Positions 26,402 through 35,650 of a stretch of DNA of 40,152 nt are shown in pieces; position 1 is the first letter of the stretch, and every line of letters begins with the position of its first letter. The DNA lies in NCBI GenBank assembly GCA_946998115.1, contig CAMPYB010000009.1:1-40152 (forward strand). The letters run 5' to 3'. Both the position numbers and the translations under genes were made by a program. The DNA comes from an uncultured Actinomyces sp. GTDB lineage: Bacteria; Actinomycetota; Actinomycetes; Actinomycetales; Actinomycetaceae. The notes under the pieces were generated by a model that searched no databases, was not told the origin of the DNA, and saw only the letters and a list, made by a program, of their open reading frames with translations.

Positions 26402-26410
26402 TCATTTTCG
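26396..26410. promoter_or_regulatory. Zur-like palindrome, distal box
   Basis: TGAGAATCATTTTCG, palindromic core GAGAATCATTTTC, centre 31 bp (about three helical turns) from the first box, so both boxes face the same side of the helix. It also lies in front of the divergent DUF885 gene. Confidence 0.55.
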
Positions 26411-26499
26411 CAATACTTTATGAAAAAAAAGCAAAATATTTTATTTATAAAAAACAATATATGAACATATAATTGTAAAATATGCGAAAAGGAGAACAT

Positions 26500-28176
26500 A
26501 TGAAAAGCGAACAAACTCAAATCGACAAATTATGCGAACAATATGTAAACAATTTAGCAAAAGACAACCCAATAGATGCAACATCAGCGGGAATAAAAGG
26601 CTACGATCATCTATGGCCTGATTACAGTCCTGAAGGTTTAGCAAAAACAAATGAAATACACAACCAAATGCTTAAAAAAGCACAATCTGCTCCAATTGAA
26701 AACCACACAGATAAAGTAACATTAAAAGCGCTATCTGAAAGAATTAACTTATACAAAAAACTATACGAAACTGGACAATATCATTCTAATTTGAACAATA
26801 TAGAATCACCAATTCAAAGTATAAGAGATATTTTCGATTTACAAGCACAAAGCACAAATGAAGATTTTCAAAATATTATCACACGTCTTGAAACTATACA
26901 AAATCCTTTACAAGGATACATTCAAAGCTTAACGCTTGCGAAAAATGAAAACCACATAAGTGCTGTTCGTCAAATAAAAGCAGCATGTAATCAACTTGAA
27001 GAATTAACTTCAGATAACTCTCCCCTACACACTTTAGAAAAAGCTTACAATACTATACCAGAAAATAATGAAACATTATCATCACGTTTAAAAGAAGCAA
27101 TTCGTAACGCTAAAAAAGCATTCAAAAATGTACATAATTTTATGATCGAACAACTACTACCATTTGCTCCACATGATGACGCATTTGGCAGACAAAGATA
27201 TGAATTATTTTCTCAATATTTTGTTGGAGCAAAAATAGACTTAGATGAAACATATGATTGGGGACTCGAAGAATTAAATAAAATAGATTTACAACAAAAA
27301 GAAATAATAAAACAACTTTATGGTGAAAATATTACACTATTAGAAGCAATACATAATCTTAATAATGACCCTAAATATATATTAAACGGAACATGTGCAC
27401 TACAACACTGGATGCAACATACAGCAAATGACGCAATAGATAAATTAAAAAATACTCATTTTGAAATAGACTCACGTATACAAAATATAAAATGCGCAAT
27501 TTCTCCAAGTCAATCGGGTGGCATATATTACACAGGACCTTCACAAGATTTTAAACGTCCAGGAACAATGTGGTGGTCAGTTCCAAACGGTACAGATAAT
27601 TTTGTAACTTGGCAAGAAAAAACTACAGTTTACCATGAAGGCGTACCAGGACATCATTTACAAGTCGGTCAAACAATGTGTTTAAAAAATTTAAATACTT
27701 GGCGAAAATCTCACTGTTGGATTAGTGGCCATGGCGAAGGATGGGCATTATATGCAGAACAACTTATGGATGAACTAGGCTTTTTGCAAGACCTGGGAGA
27801 AAAAATGGGAATGCTAGATGCCCAACGTCTACGCGCAAGCAGAGTCGTATTAGACATTGGTGTACATTTAAAAAAACAAGCTCCATCCCAATATGACAAT
27901 AAAACTTGGAACGCTGAAATAGCTTGGAAATTTTTAAAAGACAATGTCGCCATGGATGAATCATTCTTACGCTTTGAATGGGAAAGATATTTAGGACGGG
28001 CAGGACAAGCACCATCATATAAAATAGGTCAACGTTTATGGCTTGAAACTAGAAATGAATATTTAAAAAATTCTAAAGAAAAAAATAAACAAACCGCTTT
28101 GAAAAAATTCCATAAAAAAGCCTTAGATTTAGGTTCTTTAAGCTTAGATATACTAAAAGAAGAACTATCAAATTAA
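26500..28176 (+). CDS. DUF885 family zinc peptidase-like protein
   Basis: Probable metallopeptidase of the DUF885 family, 558 residues, no signal peptide and so cytosolic. The zinc site is complete: YHEGVPGHHLQ (HExxPGH form) and the downstream SGHGEGWALYAEQLMDELG with the third-ligand Glu; RAGQAPSYKIGQ is the usual C-terminal block. I start it at ATG 26500, five bases after AAGGAG; a frame continuation to 26482 is not needed. It is divergent from the metal-uptake operon, separated by the two Zur-like boxes, and may share that control, which would make sense for a zinc enzyme. Substrate unknown. Confidence 0.92.
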   Translation: MKSEQTQIDKLCEQYVNNLAKDNPIDATSAGIKGYDHLWPDYSPEGLAKTNEIHNQMLKKAQSAPIENHTDKVTLKALSERINLYKKLYETGQYHSNLNNIESPIQSIRDIFDLQAQSTNEDFQNIITRLETIQNPLQGYIQSLTLAKNENHISAVRQIKAACNQLEELTSDNSPLHTLEKAYNTIPENNETLSSRLKEAIRNAKKAFKNVHNFMIEQLLPFAPHDDAFGRQRYELFSQYFVGAKIDLDETYDWGLEELNKIDLQQKEIIKQLYGENITLLEAIHNLNNDPKYILNGTCALQHWMQHTANDAIDKLKNTHFEIDSRIQNIKCAISPSQSGGIYYTGPSQDFKRPGTMWWSVPNGTDNFVTWQEKTTVYHEGVPGHHLQVGQTMCLKNLNTWRKSHCWISGHGEGWALYAEQLMDELGFLQDLGEKMGMLDAQRLRASRVVLDIGVHLKKQAPSQYDNKTWNAEIAWKFLKDNVAMDESFLRFEWERYLGRAGQAPSYKIGQRLWLETRNEYLKNSKEKNKQTALKKFHKKALDLGSLSLDILKEELSN

Positions 28177-28251
28177 AAGTACATGTTTATATTTAATAAA
28201 CAAATTACTTGTTAATAAATCCATTTGTAAATAAAAAGAAAGAAATAAGAA

Positions 28252-29022
28252 TTGAAACATAAACTAATACTAGCTTCCGCTTCAAAAGCACGTCTAGGAG
28301 TTTTAAAATCTGCAGGTATAACTCCCAAAGTTTCAGTTAGCAATGTTGATGAACAAAAAATACTTTCTAATTTAACAGATGCTAATTTCGACCCTAAATT
28401 GCAAGTAGAACTTTTAGCGCTTAGTAAAGCTTTATCTATAATGAAAATAATTCATAATGAATTACTCACAAAATTTCTATCAAAAACTTCTGAAATACAT
28501 ACTCATAATATTTATGAAAACGAAATAGCACTAGTTGCATGCGATTCAATGCTTGAATTTGAAGGACAAATGCTTGGTAAACCTTTAGATAAACAAATCG
28601 CTGAAACTAGAGCCAAAAAAATGCGCGGAAAAACAACAATTTTACACACAGGGCATGTGTTGATAAAAATTGATCCTAATAAAATAATCAATAATTGTGA
28701 TTATGATTCTTTTACAATACCTAATATTGCAACAATAAATGATTTAAATATTTTTGCAAAAAATCTCCCTTTCCCAATCGCTATGAATTGCACAAGCACA
28801 AAAGTTACATTTGCAAACACAAGTGACAAGCAAATAAAAGCATACGTACAAACTGAAGAACCACTATATGTTGCAGGAGGTTTCACAATAGACGGTTACG
28901 GCAGTGCTTTTATAGAAAGCATTGAAGGAGATTATAATAATGTAATAGGTATAAGCCCCAACATTATACGCAAACTATGCAATGAAATAAACATAGAATA
29001 TACTGAGCTTTGGGACAAATAA
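28252..29022 (+). CDS. maf: Maf-type nucleotide pyrophosphatase (septum formation inhibitor Maf family)
   Basis: House-cleaning enzyme that hydrolyses non-canonical or excess nucleoside triphosphates. Family blocks: N-terminal LILASASKARLGVLKSAGI with the conserved SxxR, DEQKI, VACDSMLEFEGQMLGKP, ARAKKMRGKT-type helix, HTGHVLI, and C-terminal EPLYVAGGFTIDGYGSAFIESIEGDYNNVIGIS. At 256 residues it is longer than the usual 190-210, through two insertions (near 70-90 and 143-170). The start is TTG at 28252, with a purine-rich AAGAAAG upstream and no in-frame ATG that retains the LILAS strand. Confidence 0.9.
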   Translation: MKHKLILASASKARLGVLKSAGITPKVSVSNVDEQKILSNLTDANFDPKLQVELLALSKALSIMKIIHNELLTKFLSKTSEIHTHNIYENEIALVACDSMLEFEGQMLGKPLDKQIAETRAKKMRGKTTILHTGHVLIKIDPNKIINNCDYDSFTIPNIATINDLNIFAKNLPFPIAMNCTSTKVTFANTSDKQIKAYVQTEEPLYVAGGFTIDGYGSAFIESIEGDYNNVIGISPNIIRKLCNEINIEYTELWDK

Positions 29023-29099
29023 ACACAAATATATTACATCTAGAATTGAATTTAAAATAAAATTCAAAAAATACACAATAATAATAATTTACTACTTAC

Positions 29100-29181
29100 T
29101 GAGTGCAGTTATGTATTAATAAAAATTAAATATTATTACACTACTTGCTACACAAATACGCTACAAGTTTTACTGCACTCA
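29100..29181. repeat. Perfect 10-bp inverted repeat between maf and fdxA
   Basis: TGAGTGCAGT (29100-29109) and ACTGCACTCA (29172-29181) bracket 62 bases in the 221-bp convergent gap. The enclosed DNA holds smaller repeats (TTGCTAC and CGCTACAAG). There is no T-tract next to either arm, so it is not a standard terminator. Confidence 0.5.
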
Positions 29182-29243
29182 AAATAACGTTAAATATATC
29201 AACTAAAAGCAATAATATTATTGCACATAGTAAATAAATAATT

Positions 29244-29576
29244 TCATTTTATCCAATCTTGATTTTGAGGAGGCAACGCTTCAATCATCTCATCATCAAA
29301 ATCATAAGGGCCCACAGCTGATGCTCCACCAGGAGATCCAATTTCTTTAAAGAAATCAGCATTAGCACGATAATAATCAGCCCATTCTTCAGGCAAATCA
29401 TCTTCATAAAATATTGCTTCAGTAGGGCATACAGGCTCACAAGCACCACAATCAACACATTCTTCAGGGTGAATATAAAGCGTTCTTTCTCCCTCATATA
29501 TGCAATCAACAGGGCACTCATCAACACATGCACGATCTTTCACATCAACACACGGTTGAGCTATAACATATGTCAT
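29244..29576 (-). CDS. fdxA: Ferredoxin, FdxA type (two iron-sulfur clusters)
   Basis: Small electron carrier of 110 residues, close to actinobacterial FdxA. Cys9, Cys17, Cys21 and Cys25 (CVDVKDRACVDECPVDC) and the second group ECVDCGACEPVCP give the pattern of a 7Fe ferredoxin with one [3Fe-4S] and one [4Fe-4S] cluster. The tail with EWADYYRANADFFKEIGSPGGASAVGP is characteristic of the actinobacterial form. AAAGGAAAG precedes the ATG. The divergent SH3-like gene starts 40 bp away. Confidence 0.96.
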   Translation of the reverse strand: MTYVIAQPCVDVKDRACVDECPVDCIYEGERTLYIHPEECVDCGACEPVCPTEAIFYEDDLPEEWADYYRANADFFKEIGSPGGASAVGPYDFDDEMIEALPPQNQDWIK

Positions 29577-29616
29577 CTACTTTCCTTTTCAAATCTAAAT
29601 TGTTAATATTTTATGT

Positions 29617-29856
29617 ATGAATAGTGTAAACCTAAATCAGATAAAATCAAATACCAATTTACCATGGATGGAATGGAATATCGGCGATCGCGTTGTTATA
29701 AGACGCAGAGAAAAAGACGGATTTTACGACTCTATAGGATATTTACTTGAAAAAACTGTTGACTTTTTAACGCTTGAAACACGTAAAGGCACAGTTACTA
29801 TTCCTGCAAATAAAATGGTTTACGGAAAAAAAGTTCCTCCACCACCTTGTTTATGA
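29617..29856 (+). CDS. Standalone SH3-like domain of the Rv0428c type
   Basis: Seventy-nine residues matching the N-terminal SH3-like domain of Rv0428c-type acetyltransferases: WNIGDRVVIRRRE, GYLLEKTVDFLTLETRKGTVTIPANKMVYGKKVPPPP. In those proteins a GNAT domain follows the PPPP; here the frame stops after two more residues and no GNAT remnant is visible downstream, so this is a free domain and not an obvious frameshift. Its usual place beside fdxA in actinobacteria supports the call. No ribosome-binding site; start context suggests a leaderless or weakly translated gene. Confidence 0.75.
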   Translation: MNSVNLNQIKSNTNLPWMEWNIGDRVVIRRREKDGFYDSIGYLLEKTVDFLTLETRKGTVTIPANKMVYGKKVPPPPCL

Positions 29857-29882
29857 GTAACATTTAAAAATTGCTAGTGAAT

Positions 29883-29907
29883 TTTTGTTTACATATCACA
29901 AACAAAA
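29883..29907. terminator. Weak A/T-rich hairpin between convergent genes
   Basis: TTTTGTTT (29883-29890) pairs with AAACAAAA (29900-29907) over a 9-nt loop, in the gap between the SH3-like and VanW genes. The stem has a single G-C pair, so termination here is uncertain. Confidence 0.3.
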
Positions 29908-29939
29908 CAAAAACACTTTTATTTCAATTTTATCCTTTT

Positions 29940-31676
29940 TCATTGCCCATCAGGTGCAATTTGTGTCTCATCCCTACTAGTATCTGATTTATTTTCAGGT
30001 ATTTTCATATCTTTAGTGCATCTTACAATATCAGATGGTTTATATCTTGCTACATAAGAATATTTATCATGCTCTTTGCCATTAATAAACCTTGTGCGCC
30101 AAACTTGTACTGAAAAACCATTTGCACCAACACCATTACCAACGCAATTGGGATTTGAAACACTGCGTACAGTATATGGTATTGTATTATAACGCTGGCC
30201 TGTAGTTGTTTTTACATCATAATATTTAGTTGACCATAATTTCACATGTAAATTCCAACCTTCAACATATGCTTGTATAACTACTCCATAAGGAGTGTCA
30301 TTTTTAAACTTTAAATCAATACTGTCTTCCCAATATGCAGCATCTCTGCCAAGAGGATAATCATCAAAATACTCAGTATGAGGTGTGTGCTCAACGTCTT
30401 TCATTCCACTCAAAAATGCCGCATTGAAAAGTGTAGTTGATAACTGGCACAACCCTCCACCATAACTTTTACCATATGATGCTCCTACAATTGCAAGACC
30501 CGGCACATACCCATTTTGTGGCGTAACAGGTGAAATATATTTATTATATGAAAAAGTTTCATTAGGTTTTAGTAACACATTGTTTATTTTTTTAGCTCCA
30601 ACAATTAAATTAGTTCTTTTTGCAACACCTTTGATCGGTATCATATATGATCCGACTACTTCTTTTACTCCTAATTTTTCCGCATCTTGTGTATTAAACT
30701 TTGGTTTTATATCTACAATAGGCAAAGTGATATTTCTATCATTTTTTTTAGAAGCATTTTCAATAATTTTCTTGCTTAATTCATTATGATCTATATTTCT
30801 ACCAATAACCGAATTCAATATTTTTGGAGCATTGTTTTCAATAATTATTTGCGCATCTTTTTCTTGCACTATTTTACTTATGAAATATTTCTTAACATTA
30901 TCCAAAACAAATTGACCGTCTATTGTCAAACGTAATTTTTTATTATCAGGCACAAATTTTGCAGATTTAGCTAAAGTTTGCACAGGAATTTTAGCTACAT
31001 CATTTTCAACTTTTAAAGTCATAGATTTATTAACCAATGGTTTAGCTATTTTTTCTACAACATTTTTGGCTTTTTTATCATTTATATCAGGATCTACAAA
31101 TATTGGTTTTAAAATAATTTTGTTTTCTAAAAACCATTTTTTAGATATTTTTTTCAATAAATCATTTACACTAAATGTATCTCCTTTTTTAGAAGGTATA
31201 ATTTTAGGCGTAGTATCCTCGTATACAACTTGAGCATTTACTGCAGGTATTCCAAGTTCTTCTTGCAATTTCTTTAAATATTTATTGTAATTTTTATAAT
31301 TTCTTTTTATGTAAATTCTAGCGTCAGGATTACCATTGATTCGTTGTGAAATAACATTAGGATTTAAAGAAAAACTGGTTAATTTTTTTATAGTTTTTTC
31401 ATAGTCAGGCACAATAGATAAATTAGCTGGCACTACATTAGTTTCTTTATCTTTAACTTTAAAAATTACAGATTTTTTAGACTGTTCAGTAAGCTTTTCT
31501 TTTAACATTTTATTAGCTTGAGTATAATCTTTACCAGATAAATTCACACCAGCAATTTTTGTGCCATCAGAAATAGTATTAGAATATGAATACGCGACAA
31601 TAATATAAACGAATACTATAAATACTACTACAATAAGTGGAATAAAAATATATAATTTTTTTGTATTTTTCATCAT
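29940..31676 (-). CDS. VanW family cell-wall protein with YoaR-like domains
   Basis: Membrane-anchored extracellular protein of 578 residues: signal anchor at about 8-30, two PG_binding_4 (YoaR-like) domains at about 60-330, and a VanW domain at about 345-500 with LLKPNETFSYNKYISPVT, YGGGLCQLSTTLFNAAF, and HTEYFDDYPLGRDAAYW. The C-terminal part after 500 is rich in Asn, Asp and Thr. VanW proteins lie in some vancomycin operons but no resistance genes are present here; a peptidoglycan-binding or remodelling role is likely. It follows typA by 38 bp and is probably co-transcribed with it. Confidence 0.92.
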   Translation of the reverse strand: MMKNTKKLYIFIPLIVVVFIVFVYIIVAYSYSNTISDGTKIAGVNLSGKDYTQANKMLKEKLTEQSKKSVIFKVKDKETNVVPANLSIVPDYEKTIKKLTSFSLNPNVISQRINGNPDARIYIKRNYKNYNKYLKKLQEELGIPAVNAQVVYEDTTPKIIPSKKGDTFSVNDLLKKISKKWFLENKIILKPIFVDPDINDKKAKNVVEKIAKPLVNKSMTLKVENDVAKIPVQTLAKSAKFVPDNKKLRLTIDGQFVLDNVKKYFISKIVQEKDAQIIIENNAPKILNSVIGRNIDHNELSKKIIENASKKNDRNITLPIVDIKPKFNTQDAEKLGVKEVVGSYMIPIKGVAKRTNLIVGAKKINNVLLKPNETFSYNKYISPVTPQNGYVPGLAIVGASYGKSYGGGLCQLSTTLFNAAFLSGMKDVEHTPHTEYFDDYPLGRDAAYWEDSIDLKFKNDTPYGVVIQAYVEGWNLHVKLWSTKYYDVKTTTGQRYNTIPYTVRSVSNPNCVGNGVGANGFSVQVWRTRFINGKEHDKYSYVARYKPSDIVRCTKDMKIPENKSDTSRDETQIAPDGQ

Positions 31677-31714
31677 ATACTTTCTTTATAAATAACTTAT
31701 TTTTGCATATAAGT

Positions 31715-33634
31715 TTATTTTCTTTCTTCTCGCCTGTTTTTTGCGGCAACTTTGAATCTATCTTGTGCTTGCAAAATAACTTTTCGTATTCTAATTGCTT
31801 CAGGAGTTACCTCTACACACTCGTCATTTGCAGCTAATTCTAAAGATTCTTCAAGTGTTAGCTTTCTAGGCGGAACTAAATTTTCAAAAGTATCAGCTGA
31901 TGCTGCACGCATATTTGTTTGCTTTTTTTCGCGAGTAATATTTATATCCATATCTTCACCGCGAGGATTTTCGCCTACAACTTGACCTTCGTACACTTGA
32001 GATCCTACTTCAACTATAAAAGAACCCCTATCTTGTAAGTTTATCATTGCATAAGGTGTTGCTTGTCCTGCCCTATCAGCAACTAGAGAACCAGTTGAAC
32101 GATCCTGTATAGCTCCGCACCATGGCTGATATCCACAAGCGATAGAAGAAGCTATACCTGTACCACGTGTTTCTGTGAGAAATTTTGTTCTAAAACCTAT
32201 TAAACCACGTGCAGGCACAATAAACTCAAGCCTAATCCAACCAGTACCATGATTTGACATACTTTCCATGCGCCCTTTTCTAAGAGCCATAAGTTGTGTT
32301 ACAACTCCTAAGTGCTCTTCTGGAATATCAATAGTCATATGCTCCATAGGCTCACATTTTTGTCCATCAATCTGTTTTGTAACAACTTGAGGTTTTCCAA
32401 CTGTAAGTTCAAAACCTTCACGACGCATTTGTTCTACTAATATAGCTAAAGCTAATTCCCCACGTCCTTGAACTTCCCAAGCATCAGGCCTATCAGTAGG
32501 TAAAACTTTTAAAGACACGTTACCAATTAACTCTCGATCAAGTCTATCTTTTACTTGTCGAGCGGTAACTTTAGCATTTTTACATTGTCCTGCAAGCGGT
32601 GACGTATTTATTCCTATAGTCATAGATATTGCTGGATCATCAACTTTAATCAAAGGCAAAGGTCGAGGATCTTGTACATCAACCAAAGATTCACCGATAG
32701 TAATATCATCTATTCCAGCAACTGCAACAATATCACCAGCACTAGCTTGTTGTGTAGGAACTCTATCCAAAGCTTTTGTTATTAGCAATTCAGATACTTT
32801 TACATTTTGAATAGTATTATCATGTTTAGCCCAAGCTACTGTCTGTCCTTTTTTGAGTACACCATTATGTATACGTAATAATGCTAATCGTCCCAAAAAT
32901 GGTGAAGCATCCAAGTTTGTTACATGAGCTTGTAATGGAGCTGTTTCATCATATGTAGGACCAGGAATATGAGTAATAATAGTGTCAAACAATGCTTCTA
33001 AATCACCATCAGGTAACTGACCATCCGCAGGCCTGTTCATAGATGCTTTACCAGCTTTAGCACTTGCATACACAACTGGAACATCTAATAATGAATCAAT
33101 ATCTAATTCATGTCCTTCATCAACTAAATCTTGCGCTAACGATAACAAAAGGTCAGTTGTTTCTTCTACCACTTCAGCTATTCTACTATCAGGGCGATCA
33201 ACTTTATTTACAACTACAACCACAGGTAAATTAGCAAGCAATGCTTTACGAAGAACAAAACGAGTTTGTGGCAATGGACCTTCTGAAGCATCAACCAATA
33301 AGACTACTCCATCAACCATCGATAGCCCACGTTCCACTTCACCACCGAAATCAGCGTGTCCAGGTGTGTCTATAACATTTATTATAACTTTTTCAAGATT
33401 ATTTCTCTGCGCAGATTCTCCAGAATATTCTATAGCAGTGTTTTTAGCCAAGATCGTAATTCCTTTTTCACGTTCAAGGTCTCCACTGTCCATGACTCTC
33501 TCACCAGTTGATTCAACTGTGTCTCGCTCAGAAAACGCGCCCGATTGCCAAAGCATTGCGTCAACTAGTGTCGTTTTACCGTGGTCAACATGAGCCACAA
33601 TAGCCACATTTCTAATATCCTGACGAATTGCCAT
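31715..33634 (-). CDS. typA: Ribosome-associated GTPase TypA/BipA
   Basis: Translational GTPase needed for ribosome assembly at low temperature or stress. The 639 residues contain G1 AHVDHGKTTL, G2 region GITI, G3 DTPGHADFG, G4 NKVDRP and the TypA-specific C-terminal domain with GFRTKFLTETRGTG and NMRAASAD. ATG 33634 follows AGGGGG by nine bases and gives the normal N-terminus (MAIRQDIRNVAIVAHVDHG); the frame runs upstream to 33682 without family support. Codon usage is less A/T-biased than in neighbours, fitting a well expressed gene. Confidence 0.97.
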   Translation of the reverse strand: MAIRQDIRNVAIVAHVDHGKTTLVDAMLWQSGAFSERDTVESTGERVMDSGDLEREKGITILAKNTAIEYSGESAQRNNLEKVIINVIDTPGHADFGGEVERGLSMVDGVVLLVDASEGPLPQTRFVLRKALLANLPVVVVVNKVDRPDSRIAEVVEETTDLLLSLAQDLVDEGHELDIDSLLDVPVVYASAKAGKASMNRPADGQLPDGDLEALFDTIITHIPGPTYDETAPLQAHVTNLDASPFLGRLALLRIHNGVLKKGQTVAWAKHDNTIQNVKVSELLITKALDRVPTQQASAGDIVAVAGIDDITIGESLVDVQDPRPLPLIKVDDPAISMTIGINTSPLAGQCKNAKVTARQVKDRLDRELIGNVSLKVLPTDRPDAWEVQGRGELALAILVEQMRREGFELTVGKPQVVTKQIDGQKCEPMEHMTIDIPEEHLGVVTQLMALRKGRMESMSNHGTGWIRLEFIVPARGLIGFRTKFLTETRGTGIASSIACGYQPWCGAIQDRSTGSLVADRAGQATPYAMINLQDRGSFIVEVGSQVYEGQVVGENPRGEDMDINITREKKQTNMRAASADTFENLVPPRKLTLEESLELAANDECVEVTPEAIRIRKVILQAQDRFKVAAKNRREERK

Positions 33635-33822
33635 TGAGATACTTCCCCCTATTTTTATATCGTTACCTACAATAGAGTACACTCTTTTGCATAAACTTGC
33701 ACTGATAATTAGCTTTATTATTATGTTACTTGTATATTTGAGAAAATTTTATATTGTAAATAGTAAATTATATTTATATGAATAATATTTTTATTTAAAC
33801 AACAAGTATCGTTAAATGAAAT

Positions 33823-33858
33823 AAAGTTGGAAAGAAAACTTTTTCTCTTTCCAACTTT
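33823..33858 (-). terminator. Terminator of the sugar ABC operon
   Basis: Perfect 13-bp arms AAAGTTGGAAAGA (33823-33835) and TCTTTCCAACTTT (33846-33858), loop 10 nt, ten bases after the last permease gene. A T-rich stretch (TTTATTTCATTT) overlaps and follows the distal arm on the minus strand. Confidence 0.8.
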
Positions 33859-33868
33859 ACATATAAAA

Positions 33869-34714
33869 TTATCCTTTTACTGAACCAGCCATTAGACCAC
33901 CAACGAAATATTTTCCTAATATAATATACACAATCAATGTAGGTAATGAAGCAAGCAAAGCTCCAGACATAGAAGCACCATAATTAGCTAAAATCGAGCC
34001 ATTAGCCAAATTATTTAAAGCTAATGTAACAGGTCCGTTAACAGGTGTTGAGAAGAACAATGCGAATAGGAAATCATTCCACGCTGATGTAAATTGCCAA
34101 ATTATTACAACTACAAATGATGGAATAGATATAGGCAAAACTATTGACCAATAAGTTCTAAGCATACCTGCACCATCAACTTTTGCAGCTTCTATTAATT
34201 CCATAGGAACAGATTCATAATAATTCCTAAAAATCAATGTAGTTATAGGAATACCATATACAACGTGAATTATGATCAAAGTTGGTATACCTGTTGGTAA
34301 ATTCATGGCTAATACTAATTTTAATAGTGGAACCATTACTGCTTGATATGGAATAAACATACCAAATAACAATAATGTAAATACTAAATTAGCGTATGGA
34401 AAACGCCATCTAGATAGTACAAAACCATTTATTGAGCCTAATAATGATGACAGTAAAGCAGCTGGCACGACCATTTGTATTGAACGCAAAATCGGACCAG
34501 AAAGTTGCTGCCACGCTAAAGCCCAATTTTCAAAAGTCCATGTTGTTGGGAAAAACCACGCTTGCAAAGGATTTGCTTCGGAACCGTTTTTAAATGACGT
34601 AATAACTAAAACATATACTGGTATAAAAATTAATACGACTGAAAGCAATAATAGTACGTATCTTACAGTGCGTCCGGCACTAAATCTTTTATCATTACTG
34701 TACATAGTAGTCAC
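33869..34714 (-). CDS. Sugar ABC transporter permease (MalG type)
   Basis: Inner-membrane subunit of a carbohydrate importer, 281 residues with six helices. The EAA loop that docks the ATPase is visible as VPMELIEAAKVDGAGMLRTYWSIVLPIS. The start is GTG at 34714, six bases after a perfect AGGAG; ATG 34705 in the same frame would sit too far from that site. It follows the other permease gene by two bases and ends the operon before a strong terminator. No ATPase gene is present, so the transporter must use a shared MsmK/MalK-like ATPase encoded elsewhere. Confidence 0.94.
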   Translation of the reverse strand: MTTMYSNDKRFSAGRTVRYVLLLLSVVLIFIPVYVLVITSFKNGSEANPLQAWFFPTTWTFENWALAWQQLSGPILRSIQMVVPAALLSSLLGSINGFVLSRWRFPYANLVFTLLLFGMFIPYQAVMVPLLKLVLAMNLPTGIPTLIIIHVVYGIPITTLIFRNYYESVPMELIEAAKVDGAGMLRTYWSIVLPISIPSFVVVIIWQFTSAWNDFLFALFFSTPVNGPVTLALNNLANGSILANYGASMSGALLASLPTLIVYIILGKYFVGGLMAGSVKG

Positions 34715-34716
34715 GG

Positions 34717-35616
34717 CTATCTCCTTCTTCCACGTGCATCATGTACTAGATAAGGAATAACTAGCACAGCAACAATAATAAGTAGAATTGCACCAACTGT
34801 AGCAGAATTAGCATAATCATATGTTGTTTTGAAAACATACATATCAATAGCTGGAACTTTAGTTGAATACACTGATTGGTTAGCAACAGACATTATAAGA
34901 TCAAATGATTTTAAAGACATGTGACCAATGATAATTATTGCTGATAACGCTATAGGTGAAAGTTGTGGGAAAACTATGGAACGATAAAGTTGCCATTCTG
35001 TAGCACCATCAACTCTAGCAGCTTCGCGTAATTCGTCAGGTATACCTCTAAAACCAGCCAAAAATAATGCCATAACATATCCAGACAACTGCCATATTGC
35101 TGGTAATGTTATTGCGATGATACCAAATTTTACATCTGACCACCATGGATTTTGCAAAAAGCTCAAACCAAGCATTTGAAACAAACGATTCAAACCTGTT
35201 GCAGTTTCACCTTCTATAGGTGATAAAAGCCATTTCCATACAACACCTGAAGCTACAAAAGAAATAGCCATTGGAAATAAAAATATGGATCGAAATATTC
35301 CTTCACCTTTTATTGGTTTATCTAAAAGCCATGCCCAGACAAATCCAATTAGCAATGTTCCAACTAAGAACACTAAAGTGAAAATTATCAAATTATATAG
35401 GGAATACCTGAAATCTTCTGAAGCTAATAATGCGAAATAGTTACTTGCTCCCACGTAAGAAGACGGTTGTTTCCCAGAAGATATAGCGGCAGTATGCGCA
35501 TCCGTAATGGACGTTTGAAAATTAACTATGATTAATCCATACACAAAAATGCCAATTAAAATAATTGATGGGAGGATTAATAAGAATGGAGGTAACCATT
35601 TCTTTATGTTTCTCAT
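34717..35616 (-). CDS. Sugar ABC transporter permease (MalF type)
   Basis: Partner permease of 299 residues with six helices. EAA loop: IPDELREAARVDGATEWQLYRSIVFPQLS. ATG 35616 with GGGGA just upstream replaces an apparent longer frame reaching 35664. The protein fits GtsB-type permeases of glucose importers, matching the substrate-binding protein encoded upstream. It follows that gene by 81 bp containing a hairpin, which could reduce read-through so that binding protein is made in excess. Confidence 0.94.
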   Translation of the reverse strand: MRNIKKWLPPFLLILPSIILIGIFVYGLIIVNFQTSITDAHTAAISSGKQPSSYVGASNYFALLASEDFRYSLYNLIIFTLVFLVGTLLIGFVWAWLLDKPIKGEGIFRSIFLFPMAISFVASGVVWKWLLSPIEGETATGLNRLFQMLGLSFLQNPWWSDVKFGIIAITLPAIWQLSGYVMALFLAGFRGIPDELREAARVDGATEWQLYRSIVFPQLSPIALSAIIIIGHMSLKSFDLIMSVANQSVYSTKVPAIDMYVFKTTYDYANSATVGAILLIIVAVLVIPYLVHDARGRRR

Positions 35617-35650
35617 ATATTCCCCTGTAATTCCAATATTATAAATAAAA

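Noticed and set aside
28184..28202. Hairpin TGTTTAT / ATAAACA between the DUF885 and maf genes
   Set aside because: A/T-rich 7-bp stem with no T-tract in a region where such stems arise by chance.
29940..31676. Vancomycin-resistance gene
   Set aside because: VanW-domain proteins are common wall proteins; no vanH/A/X/S/R homologues are nearby.
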